This document shows, in pieces, positions 42,413-50,424 of a stretch of 64,000 bases of DNA. The notes under the pieces are model-generated. The model ran no database searches, had not been told where the DNA came from, and saw only the letters and a list, made by a program, of their open reading frames with translations. Every line of letters starts with the position of its first letter. Positions within the stretch are counted from its first letter, which is position 1. Source of the stretch: Elusimicrobiota bacterium (GTDB lineage: Bacteria > Elusimicrobiota > Elusimicrobia > UBA1565 > UBA9628); assembly GCA_016218545.1 (NCBI GenBank), contig JACRDQ010000043.1:1-64000 (forward strand), in the 5' to 3' direction. Position numbers and translations under genes: made by a program.

Positions 42413-43398
42413 CAGAAGCTTTCCCGGCAGCGGATGTCCATGGCGTCGCTGAGGAAGAGCCTCGGGCCTGAGCGCGTGAGCGCGAAGCCCCACCGCTCGT
42501 GCCCCCAGAGGGGCTCGCTGGGCGTGTACGCCAGGATCAGGGGCTTGCCCCTGCCGGAGAGCTCGTAGGAAAGGAAGTCGAGCCTGGCGGTCTCGGCCAG
42601 GAGCTCGTGGCGCATGACCGCGCAGGTTCCCACGAGCGCGCCCTTGTCCGCTCCGGGGACCTGGCGTGCTTTCGCCTGGCCCCCTTCGGCATCGGATGAC
42701 ATCCGGCCTCCGGGGACCTGGCGTGCTTTCGCCAGGTCCGCCAGGCGCAGACAGCGCCGGTACGTGCCCGCGACCTGGGAGCCCTCTACGAGCACGTACG
42801 CGTCCGCAAGCCCGGTCACCGTGACCGCGGCTCCGAAATCGATCTTGACCGCGGCCGAGACCGCCGGGTCCCCTTTCCCTGATTCCTCGTCGGGCTTGGC
42901 CTTGAGCTCTCCCGAGGCGAGCTCAGCGGAGAGGGCGGCCTTGAGCGGGGAGAGCAAGGCGCGATAGGTCTCCTCTCCGGCCTGGTTGCGCAGGAGCCTG
43001 GGCCTGGCCACAGGGCCTTTCAAGTGGAACTTGGGCGGGACCTGGATGCCGATGACCGGGGTGCCGACCTGCTTTCGGTCGCCCTCCAGGACCGCGGCCC
43101 TGAGCTTGAGGGGCTTGGCGTCCTTGCAAGCCGCGCCCGAGCCGGCGGTCGAGCCTTGGACCGTGAAGACCGCCGCCCCTGCGCTGCCCACGACCAGCCA
43201 GCGGCCTCCCGTCTTGAGCTTGGAGTCGAGCTTGGCCTTGGGCTTGCCCGCGTTCTTCTTGTCGTAGATGACCCACTGGCCGGAGACCTCGTAGACCGGG
43301 AAGATCCCCCTGGCGCCGTAGGACTCCGCTGCCGAGCACGTCCCTGCCAATGGAGACTGCCCCAGCGCGAGGGCGAGGAGGATCGCGGGCAGGCTCAC
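42412..43398 (-). CDS. Secreted protein of unknown function with in-frame palindromic insert
   Basis: A 328-residue protein beginning at GTG with a signal peptide (MSLPAILLALALGQSPLAG). The mature part is beta-rich (VYEVSGQWVIYDKKNAGKPK, PVIGIQVPPKFHLKGPV) and not recognised. Residues about 225-258 (ending KARQVPGADKGALVG) come from two copies of a short palindrome and look like an insert; without it the flanks join normally. A TAAAAT at 43410-43405 lies 6 bases before the GTG, again the leaderless layout. It heads the carbamoyltransferase operon. Confidence 0.65.
   Translation of the reverse strand: MSLPAILLALALGQSPLAGTCSAAESYGARGIFPVYEVSGQWVIYDKKNAGKPKAKLDSKLKTGGRWLVVGSAGAAVFTVQGSTAGSGAACKDAKPLKLRAAVLEGDRKQVGTPVIGIQVPPKFHLKGPVARPRLLRNQAGEETYRALLSPLKAALSAELASGELKAKPDEESGKGDPAVSAAVKIDFGAAVTVTGLADAYVLVEGSQVAGTYRRCLRLADLAKARQVPGGRMSSDAEGGQAKARQVPGADKGALVGTCAVMRHELLAETARLDFLSYELSGRGKPLILAYTPSEPLWGHERWGFALTRSGPRLFLSDAMDIRCRESF
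42651..42736 (-). repeat. Pair of short palindromic elements inside a coding region
   Basis: Two copies of CTCCGGGGACCTGGCG followed by TGCTTT and CGCC(A/T)GG, at 42651-42679 and 42707-42736. The second forms a perfect CCTGGCG/CGCCAGG hairpin. The same core occurs at 34003-34090. On the coding (minus) strand the insert reads AKARQVPG twice and keeps the frame. Confidence 0.8.
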
Positions 43399-43425
43399 CG
43401 GAGGATTTTACCACATCCCGAGGGC

Positions 43426-44859
43426 TCAAGGAGGGAAGGAGAGGCTCGTTGGCGCGGAGGGCCTGCGGGGCTTGGGCATCTCACCTTCGGTCCAGCGGCC
43501 GAGCACGGTCCCGTGCTCGGCGTCGAAGAGGACCGCGCCTTGGCCGGGGGTGATGAGGGCGAGCCTGCGTCCGTCGCTGCTGTAGACCATGGAGGTCCCG
43601 GTGCCGGGATGCACGAGGCTGTCGAGCCCCAGGTCCGTGAGCTGGCGATACCCCCAGGGTTCCCCCTGGTGGAGCAGGAACCACAGCCCTGAGGCCTGCC
43701 ACCACCAGTGCTTCCCGTGCCTGAGGAGCGTGGGCAGTTTCGGCCCGGCCGAGACCCACCACCTGGCGTCCTTCCTGACGTGCCAGGTCCACGATCCCTT
43801 GTCCCAGCGTCCCCAGGCCGTGCCGTCGTGGTAGTGGAGGACCGCGGCCTCAAGCGCTCCTGCGGCCCGGCCGTGCCAGTGCGCAGGCTTGGGGCAGGGC
43901 CCGGCCGAAGACCACGCCCTGGGGTCCGGGGGCTCCTGCGCCTCGACCTGGCCCGGCTCAGGGTGGCGCAAGACCAAGGGCGTGCCGTCCGGAAGGGTCC
44001 GCGGCAGGCGTTGGGCGAGGCTGCTCAGGTCAGGGACCGCGACCTTGCCCTTGGGCGGCCGGATGGCGTTCTTGCCCAGGAGGGCGGAGAGGAGGATGGG
44101 CCGGAACAAGGGCGGGCGGAGGGCCGGCTTGGGGACTCCTTTGGGCAAGGCCGGGCTCGCAAGGCGCGATGCTCCGGAGCTTGCTCTCCGGGACTTCCAG
44201 GTCGCGTCGCGCCATGGCCGGCCGGCCTGGCCCTGCCTGGCTTCTGGACCAGGGTCAGGACTCGGTTTGCGGCCTCCCGGCCAGGCTTCGGGGCCGGGCG
44301 CCTTGCTGATCCTGCCGGAGGCCTGGGTGACGGCTGCATCGGTCCCCAGGCTTCTCTTTGGAGGCGCGCCCGGAGCCGCGGATGCGCCCTGCCTGGCTCG
44401 GGACTGCCGAGGGGCCGTCCTCTCCTCCGAAGCGGTCTTGGTCAGCCGCCGGCTCGAGGCCGGGGCGGGCTGCTCTCCGGACTTGCGCTCGACGGAAGGA
44501 GGGCGCCCCGCTCCTCCGGGCTTGAGGAGCCACCACTCGGTCAGGATCTCGGGCTCGGAAGAGAGTTCTGCCATGGCCCGGCCCGCGTGAGCCTGGGCCA
44601 CTGCGTCGCGCACGTCCCACGAGTCCGCTTCCTCGGTCGCCTCCTCCTCCCCGGCGGCCTGAGCCTCGGCTCCGTTGCTCTCGAGCGGTCTCTCGCCGAT
44701 GAACGCGGACGGGGGTCTCGGGGTCTTGGCTTCTCCCGGCCCATCGCGCTCTCGCGGGTCCGCCAGCAGGGCCAGGCACACGAGCTCGGCTGCGGTCAGC
44801 ACGGCGCAGGCTGCTGCGAGCCGGGACTGCTTGGGCCGTCCCTCATCCATCTTGCGCAT
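43426..44859 (-). CDS. Membrane-anchored protein with disordered linker and Trp-rich C-terminal domain
   Basis: A 477-residue protein: N-terminal membrane helix (about 12-33), a long Pro/Ala/Arg/Ser-rich linker (about 40-300) and a C-terminal domain (about 330-470) with many Trp and His residues (WHGRAAGALEAAVLHYHDG, GKHWWWQASGLWFLLHQGEPWGY). The last part resembles a short beta-propeller blade (MVYSSDGRRLALITPGQGA). No family is recognised. It is divergent from the large coiled-coil protein at 45062. AGGGA lies before the ATG. Confidence 0.6.
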   Translation of the reverse strand: MRKMDEGRPKQSRLAAACAVLTAAELVCLALLADPRERDGPGEAKTPRPPSAFIGERPLESNGAEAQAAGEEEATEEADSWDVRDAVAQAHAGRAMAELSSEPEILTEWWLLKPGGAGRPPSVERKSGEQPAPASSRRLTKTASEERTAPRQSRARQGASAAPGAPPKRSLGTDAAVTQASGRISKAPGPEAWPGGRKPSPDPGPEARQGQAGRPWRDATWKSRRASSGASRLASPALPKGVPKPALRPPLFRPILLSALLGKNAIRPPKGKVAVPDLSSLAQRLPRTLPDGTPLVLRHPEPGQVEAQEPPDPRAWSSAGPCPKPAHWHGRAAGALEAAVLHYHDGTAWGRWDKGSWTWHVRKDARWWVSAGPKLPTLLRHGKHWWWQASGLWFLLHQGEPWGYRQLTDLGLDSLVHPGTGTSMVYSSDGRRLALITPGQGAVLFDAEHGTVLGRWTEGEMPKPRRPSAPTSLSFPP

Positions 44860-44998
44860 AGGTTTATCCCTCCCTTGAGAAGCCGTTCAGGGCCGAAGGT
44901 CCCAGGCGGACCGGGCCCTAAAGACCCTTACGAGCGACCCCCCTGTTTTGTTCCCTCCCCCGTCGAGACCGCTCCCCCTCTTGCCCGGCCCCGGAGAC

Positions 44999-45056
44999 TT
45001 GCCTTTGTAACATGGGTCCTGTATATATATGGGGCCGCTCAGGGAGCGGCCGGAGG
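44999..45056 (+). promoter_or_regulatory. Promoter and 5' hairpin leader of the first coiled-coil/propeller gene
   Basis: TTGCCT (44999-45004), 17-base spacer, TATATA (45022-45027). The transcript should start near 45033, the first base of a perfect hairpin GGCCGCTC-AGG-GAGCGGCC (45033-45051). The GGAGG ribosome site (45052-45056) follows immediately. Such a 5'-terminal stem could stabilise the mRNA or restrict ribosome access. Confidence 0.65.
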
Positions 45057-45061
45057 CCATG

Positions 45062-48000
45062 ATGTCTGTCGATCCTTTCAGGAAGGTCTGGCACGAGGAG
45101 TACCGCCGCGAGGTGGAGCAGGTGCTCTCGACCCTGCGCGGGGAGGCTGAGAAGGCCAAGGACCCCTCCGGCATGACCGATGCCGTCATCCCCCCTGCCC
45201 GGGTCTTCCAGGAGCTCAAGGCCACCCGCGAGAAGCTCTCCTCTCTCTTGCCGCAGGTCGAAGACCTCCGTCACCGCCTTGAAGCCGCGGACAGGAAGCT
45301 CGACGAGGAACTCAGCCGCCGCGAGAAGCTCAAGGACACCATCATCAGGCTCAATGCCGACATCCGGAGTCTGGAAGAGGCGGCGCGCGACCACAAGGAC
45401 CGCTCCGAGGCCGGCACCCGCAGGCTTTCGGAGACCCTGGAGAAGATGCGCGAGATCGAGGCCGGCCGCCAGGCCCTTGCCGACGAGCTCGAGCGCGGCA
45501 AGGACCGCGAAGCCCAGCTCAAGGGCACGGCCCAGTCCCTCAGGATCAGGGTCGGCGAGCTCCAGGGCGTCATCGATTCGCGCGACACCGAGATCCAGGC
45601 CCTCCAGAAGCGTTACGAGACCGCCTGCATCCAGCACGGCCGGCAGCTGGCTGAGCGCGAGCGCGAACTCGACGCGGCCATGCGGCGCGCCGCAGACACC
45701 CAGGCCATGCTCGAACGCGCCCTGGCCGAGAAGGAGGGCCAGGCGTCCTTGAGCATGGCCCACCGGACCGAGCTGGGGCAGCGTCACGCCGAGGTCCTGC
45801 GCTTGGGGATGGAGCTTGAGTCCGCCAAGGAGGCGCTGGTCCAGGCGCGCGAGGCGCACCAGCGCGACAAGGCGGCCTGGGACGAGGAGATCGAGTCCAG
45901 GCGCTGCGCCGAGGTCCAGATCAGGGAGGCCGGCCATCAGCTCGAGCTCGAGCGCCAGTCCGCGGCCGCCAAGCTCGAGGCCGCGCGCGTGGGCAAGGAG
46001 GCTGCCGCGGCCAGCGTGGCCGAAGCCGTGCAGAAGGCCGAGACGGAAGCTCTCCGGGCTCACGCGGCCTTGGAGGAAGCCCGCAGGTTCGAGGCGGACT
46101 GCGCGGCCCAGTTCCGCAAGCAGATGGAGGAGTTCCAGGACGAGCGCCGGCGCTTCTTCCTGACCTACCGTCAGGAGCTCGCCGACGCCCAGGCCATCAA
46201 GGAGCAGGGCGTGACCGCCCTGGAGTCCGCCCGCCGGCTCGAGAACGAGTGCCTGCGCAAGGAGGAGTCCGCCCGCCAGGCTTTCGAGGAGGAACTCGCC
46301 AGGCTCAAGGCCCAGCACGAGGCCTTGGCCCTCAAGGTGACGGAGAAGGCTTGCGAGACCGAGCGCTCCGCCCTGGCCAGGCTCGATGCGGAGCGGGCCA
46401 AGCTCCAGCAAGAGTACGAGTCCGCGGCCGCGCATTTCCTCAAGTCCGAGGTCGAGGACCACGAGGAGGCCGAGGCGGAGCGCGCCAAGCTCCACGGGGC
46501 GTTCCGCTCCGAGGTCGACAAGGCCCGCAAGGCCGAGCTCGAGGCCGTGGCCCAGGCCGCGGAGATGGAGCGCGTCCTCCAGGCGGAGAAGGAGCGCATG
46601 AAGGCCGGCATCCGCGCCGCTCTCGACGAGGTCCAGGCCCGCCGCGCCGAGGCGGGCCAAGCCGTGGAGGACGCGCGGCGCACCGTGGCCGAGGAGCGCG
46701 CCAAGCTCGACGCGGAGAAGGCGCGGTTCCTCGCGGAGCTCGAGACCGAGCGCCGCAGGCTCTACGCGGAGCTCGAATCCGAGCAGAAGGCCGCGGCCGC
46801 GGAGGCCGGGGCCGGCCTCAAGGCCGAGCGGGCGGCCCTTCGCCGCGAGCTCGAAGACGAGGCGCGCCTGAAGCTCGCGGCCGCGCTCAAGCATCAGGAG
46901 GCCGAGGCCCAGCGCCGAGCCATCGAGGGCCAGGCCCGGGCCGAGCTGGCCCGCGCGCTCGAGCCCTCTCATCCCGCGGCCGCCCCGGCTCCTGCCCCTG
47001 CTCCCGCTCCTGTCCCTGCCTCTGTTCCGGTCGAGCTACCTGTCCCGGTCAAGGCCCCTGCCCCGAGCGCTGCGGAGCCCTTGGCTGCGGACCACTACAT
47101 CGATCCCAGGCGGGACGCCGTCCTAAAGGAGGCCGCGCAGGTGGAGGCGGAGATGGCGAGCCTCGTCACGACCCCTCCTTCTCCTGCCCCGGCCCAGGTC
47201 CAGGCGCCGGTCCCGGTCTCGAGCGTCCCCGCGTCCGTGGTCGAGGCTCCTGCTCCGCTCCCCGCGCCGGTCGCGGCTCAGGCCCAGGCAGTACCCCCGG
47301 CCCCGAGGTCGCGCCTGTTCCTCAGGCTCTCCCTGGTCGGCTTGGCGGCGGCTCTGGCTGTCGCCGGAGCCGCCGCCGCGGTCGAGCGCATGTTCGCCGC
47401 CCGGGTCCACCCGGTGCCCTTCAAGCATCCCACCGCCCTGGTCTGGGTCGGCTCGGAGCTGTGGGTGTCGGATTGGTTCGACCAAGCGGTCTACCGCATG
47501 GCGCTCGAGCGCGGTCGGCTGACCATGCGGCAGCGCTTCAGCTTGCCGGGCTCCCACGTGACCGGCCTGGCCGTGGCCGGAGGAGAGCTCTACCTGGCCG
47601 ACTCATGGAAGAAACAGATCTCCAAGTATCGCGTCGCAGCGGAGCTTGAGCTCCAGAGCACCTGGTCGAGCCCGGGCCCGAACCCGTCCGCCCTGTCGTT
47701 CGACGGCAAGTACCTGTGGTCCGGAGACTCGGGCTCGAACATGATCCACCGCCACGCGCTCGACGAGTCCCTCACCGTGCTCAACTCCTTCCCGGTGTCG
47801 TTCTCTCCGGTCTGCCTGGACAAGGAGGACGGCATGTTCTGGTCGGCGGGCTCGGACGGCCGGATGATCCTGCGCCTCAACGAGCGCATGGGACTCTCCG
47901 AGGCGTTCGTGCACCCGCGGCTCGAGGACGGCTGGCAGTCCTTGAGCTGCATGGCGGTCAAGGACGGCAGGTTCTGGGTCGGCCGCGACGGACTCGACGT

Positions 48001-48115
48001 GCTCCACGAGCTCCCGGGCCGGAGCTTGCGTTCCATCCCCCCTCCTCCGGCCTCGGCTGGGGCTCCCCTCCGGCCTTCGGACGCTCCTCCTGTCCCGGAG
48101 GCGGCGGCGCCGTAG
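45062..48115 (+). CDS. Long coiled-coil protein with membrane segment and C-terminal beta-propeller (paralogue 1)
   Basis: About 1,017 residues. An N-terminal cap (FRKVWHEEYRREVEQVLSTL) is followed by an almost unbroken coiled coil to about residue 630, an Ala/Pro/Val-rich linker, one membrane segment (about 750-775, LSLVGLAAALAVAGAAAAV), then a propeller-like domain of short repeats (HPTALVWVGSELWVSDWFDQ, HVTGLAVAGGELYLADSWKK). This puts the coiled coil in the cytoplasm and the propeller in the periplasm or outside. GGAGG lies 5 bases before the second of two ATGs; the first (45059) is possible. The next gene is a shorter paralogue with the same plan. A structural or sensing role in the envelope is a guess. 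Confidence 0.75.
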   Translation: MSVDPFRKVWHEEYRREVEQVLSTLRGEAEKAKDPSGMTDAVIPPARVFQELKATREKLSSLLPQVEDLRHRLEAADRKLDEELSRREKLKDTIIRLNADIRSLEEAARDHKDRSEAGTRRLSETLEKMREIEAGRQALADELERGKDREAQLKGTAQSLRIRVGELQGVIDSRDTEIQALQKRYETACIQHGRQLAERERELDAAMRRAADTQAMLERALAEKEGQASLSMAHRTELGQRHAEVLRLGMELESAKEALVQAREAHQRDKAAWDEEIESRRCAEVQIREAGHQLELERQSAAAKLEAARVGKEAAAASVAEAVQKAETEALRAHAALEEARRFEADCAAQFRKQMEEFQDERRRFFLTYRQELADAQAIKEQGVTALESARRLENECLRKEESARQAFEEELARLKAQHEALALKVTEKACETERSALARLDAERAKLQQEYESAAAHFLKSEVEDHEEAEAERAKLHGAFRSEVDKARKAELEAVAQAAEMERVLQAEKERMKAGIRAALDEVQARRAEAGQAVEDARRTVAEERAKLDAEKARFLAELETERRRLYAELESEQKAAAAEAGAGLKAERAALRRELEDEARLKLAAALKHQEAEAQRRAIEGQARAELARALEPSHPAAAPAPAPAPAPVPASVPVELPVPVKAPAPSAAEPLAADHYIDPRRDAVLKEAAQVEAEMASLVTTPPSPAPAQVQAPVPVSSVPASVVEAPAPLPAPVAAQAQAVPPAPRSRLFLRLSLVGLAAALAVAGAAAAVERMFAARVHPVPFKHPTALVWVGSELWVSDWFDQAVYRMALERGRLTMRQRFSLPGSHVTGLAVAGGELYLADSWKKQISKYRVAAELELQSTWSSPGPNPSALSFDGKYLWSGDSGSNMIHRHALDESLTVLNSFPVSFSPVCLDKEDGMFWSAGSDGRMILRLNERMGLSEAFVHPRLEDGWQSLSCMAVKDGRFWVGRDGLDVLHELPGRSLRSIPPPPASAGAPLRPSDAPPVPEAAAP

Positions 48116-48168
48116 CGTCCCGGCCGGCGACGGGGTCGTTGTCCCGCTATTTGTTATAGAATAGCGGC

Positions 48169-50424
48169 ATGGAATCACATCAGCGGTGGCTGGCTGACTT
48201 CAAGAAGGAGGTCGACGAGGTCCTCGAGACCCTGCGCGCTTCCAAGGCCGGGCCGGCCGGAGCTGAGACCGCTGCCGGAGCCGGGAGCCTCCCCGGGCAG
48301 TTCGAGGGCTTGAAGTCCGCGCGCGTCGAGTACGCGCGCCTCGAGTTTCTCGTCGAGGACCTTCAGACCAAGCTCGCCTCCAGGACCCTGCAGTTCGAGT
48401 CCGAAGCCAAGGTCCGCGACCGCTTGAAGGAGCGCGTCCACGAGCTCAGCGAGCAGGTCGCCAACCTCGAGGAGAAGGCCTCGGCCTTCCGCCGCGAGGC
48501 CATGGCCCACTCGGAGGAGGCCAAGGAGCTCGACGAGACCCTCCGGGTCACGATGGCCGCGCGCTCCCAGCTCGTGGGCGCGCTGGAGGACGAGAAGCGG
48601 CAGATGGAGACCTGGATGGCCGAGTCCAAGTCCCTGAAGTCCAAGCTCGACGGCATGGATTCCGTGCTCGGCCAGAAAGAGTCCGCCCTGCACGACGCCC
48701 AGGCCCGCTACGAGGCGGCCTGCCGCACCTTCGCGGCCGAGACCGCGGAGCTCCACAAGGAGACCGGCAGGCTCTCCTCCGAGCTCGAGAAGTCCCGCCT
48801 CCGCGAGGCCGAGGCCGTGAGCCGTCTTGAGTCCTCCCGCAGCGCGCTCGAGGCCGAGCGCAGCCGCGTGCACGCGGACGCCGCGGTCGTGACCGAGCGC
48901 GCCGAGGCCGGCCAGCGCGCCGCGGCCGAGGCCGTGGCTCGGGCGACCGAGACGCGCAACCGCATGGAGGCCGAGGCCGCGGAGATCCGCAAGCATCTCG
49001 ACGTCGAGCGCGAGCACCTGCGCAGGGAGCTCGAGAAGCACCACGCCAACATGGAGGAAGCCTACGCCAAGCTCGAGTCCGAGCGGGCGGAGCTGGAGGC
49101 CGAGCGCCACCAGCGCCACGTCGAGGCCGCCAAGGCGTCGGAAGAGGCCCAGGTCCTGCGCCGACAGGGCGTAGACGCCCTCGAGGAGGCGCGCAAGCTG
49201 AAGGCCCAGCTCGAGGCCGAGACCGACCGCCTGCGCGCGGAGCTCAGGTCCGAGAAGGAGCGCCTGGCCGAGCTCTCCGCCGGAGCCGGGGCGGAGATGA
49301 AGAAGGCGTTGGGCCTGGAGAAGGAGCTCTCGCGCAAGCACGAAGAGGAGCTCTCCCTGGCCCGCCGCGAGCTCGAGCTCGAGCGCGAGGAGCTCCTGGC
49401 CGAGTTCGAGGCTGAGCGGGCCAGGATCAAGCGCCAGCACGCGGACAGCCTTGAGACCCTGCGCTCCTCCGTTCGCGCCGAGGTCGCTGAGGAGTTCCGC
49501 CTGCGCCGCATCCACTCGGAGCAGGGCTTGAGGCGGGAGGCCATCCTGAAGGGAGAGGACCCCGCGGCCCGCGCTCCCGAGCCCCAGGCGAGTCCTGCCC
49601 ATGTGTCCCCCCCTGCCCCGGCTCCCTCGACGGTCCGACCTCCCCCTGCGCCGTCCGCGTCCAAGCCCGGGGCCTCGCGCCGGCTTGCGGGCATCGCTGC
49701 TCTGGCCGCGGTCGCGGTCGGCCTGGGACTGCTGGCCGGCAGCCTGGGCCAGGACCGCGTCACCCTGCACGAGGTCCCGTTCTCCCATCCCACGGCCCTG
49801 GTCTGGAAGGGCGCAGAGCTCTGGGTCTCGGATTGGTATGAGTCCGCGGTCTACCGCATGAAGCTGACCGACGGGAAGCTGTCGGTCCTGGACCGCTTCT
49901 CCCTGCCCGGGTCCCACGTCACGGGCCTGGCCGTGGGAGACGGCGTCGTCTACGCGGCCGACTCATGGAAGAAGGAGATCTCGCTGCTCAAGGTCGAGGA
50001 AGGCAAGCTCAAGGTCCAGAAGTCCTGGCCGAGCCCCGGACCCAGCCCGTCCGCGCTGTACCTCGAGGGCTCGCTCCTCTACTCCGCGGACGGCTGGGCC
50101 CAGCGCGTCTACAAGCACGCGACCGACGACGACCTCACGGTCCTGCAGTCGTGGAAGGTGGGCTTCGCCCCGGCCGCGGTCCTGCCCGGCCAGGACTACT
50201 TCTGGACCGCCGAGTCCGAGACCCGCAGGGTCTACAGCCACCGCCACGGCTCGGACCTGGCCGTGGACTCCGCCTGGGGCCTGCCGGAACTTGAGAAGGG
50301 GCGCGAGCCCCTGTCCTGCGTGGGACGCTCAGGCGAGAGGTTCTGGTTCGGCAGGGACGGGTCCAAGGTCCTCCTTGAGGCCTCGAAGAAGGGCTTGAAG
50401 CGGCGCGCGCCGAAGGGCGACTAG
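48169..50424 (+). CDS. Coiled-coil protein with membrane segment and C-terminal beta-propeller (paralogue 2)
   Basis: A 751-residue protein with the same order as its neighbour: N-terminal cap (HQRWLADFKKEVDEVLETLR), coiled coil (about 45-445), Pro-rich linker, membrane segment (about 505-525, LAGIAALAAVAVGLGLLAGS) and a propeller-like domain with nearly the same repeats (HPTALVWKGAELWVSDWYES, HVTGLAVGDGVVYAADSWKK). It clearly arose by tandem duplication. A TAGAAT ends 6 bases before the ATG and no ribosome-binding site is seen, so the mRNA may be leaderless. Its stop shares CTAG with the convergent barrel gene. Confidence 0.75.
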   Translation: MESHQRWLADFKKEVDEVLETLRASKAGPAGAETAAGAGSLPGQFEGLKSARVEYARLEFLVEDLQTKLASRTLQFESEAKVRDRLKERVHELSEQVANLEEKASAFRREAMAHSEEAKELDETLRVTMAARSQLVGALEDEKRQMETWMAESKSLKSKLDGMDSVLGQKESALHDAQARYEAACRTFAAETAELHKETGRLSSELEKSRLREAEAVSRLESSRSALEAERSRVHADAAVVTERAEAGQRAAAEAVARATETRNRMEAEAAEIRKHLDVEREHLRRELEKHHANMEEAYAKLESERAELEAERHQRHVEAAKASEEAQVLRRQGVDALEEARKLKAQLEAETDRLRAELRSEKERLAELSAGAGAEMKKALGLEKELSRKHEEELSLARRELELEREELLAEFEAERARIKRQHADSLETLRSSVRAEVAEEFRLRRIHSEQGLRREAILKGEDPAARAPEPQASPAHVSPPAPAPSTVRPPPAPSASKPGASRRLAGIAALAAVAVGLGLLAGSLGQDRVTLHEVPFSHPTALVWKGAELWVSDWYESAVYRMKLTDGKLSVLDRFSLPGSHVTGLAVGDGVVYAADSWKKEISLLKVEEGKLKVQKSWPSPGPSPSALYLEGSLLYSADGWAQRVYKHATDDDLTVLQSWKVGFAPAAVLPGQDYFWTAESETRRVYSHRHGSDLAVDSAWGLPELEKGREPLSCVGRSGERFWFGRDGSKVLLEASKKGLKRRAPKGD

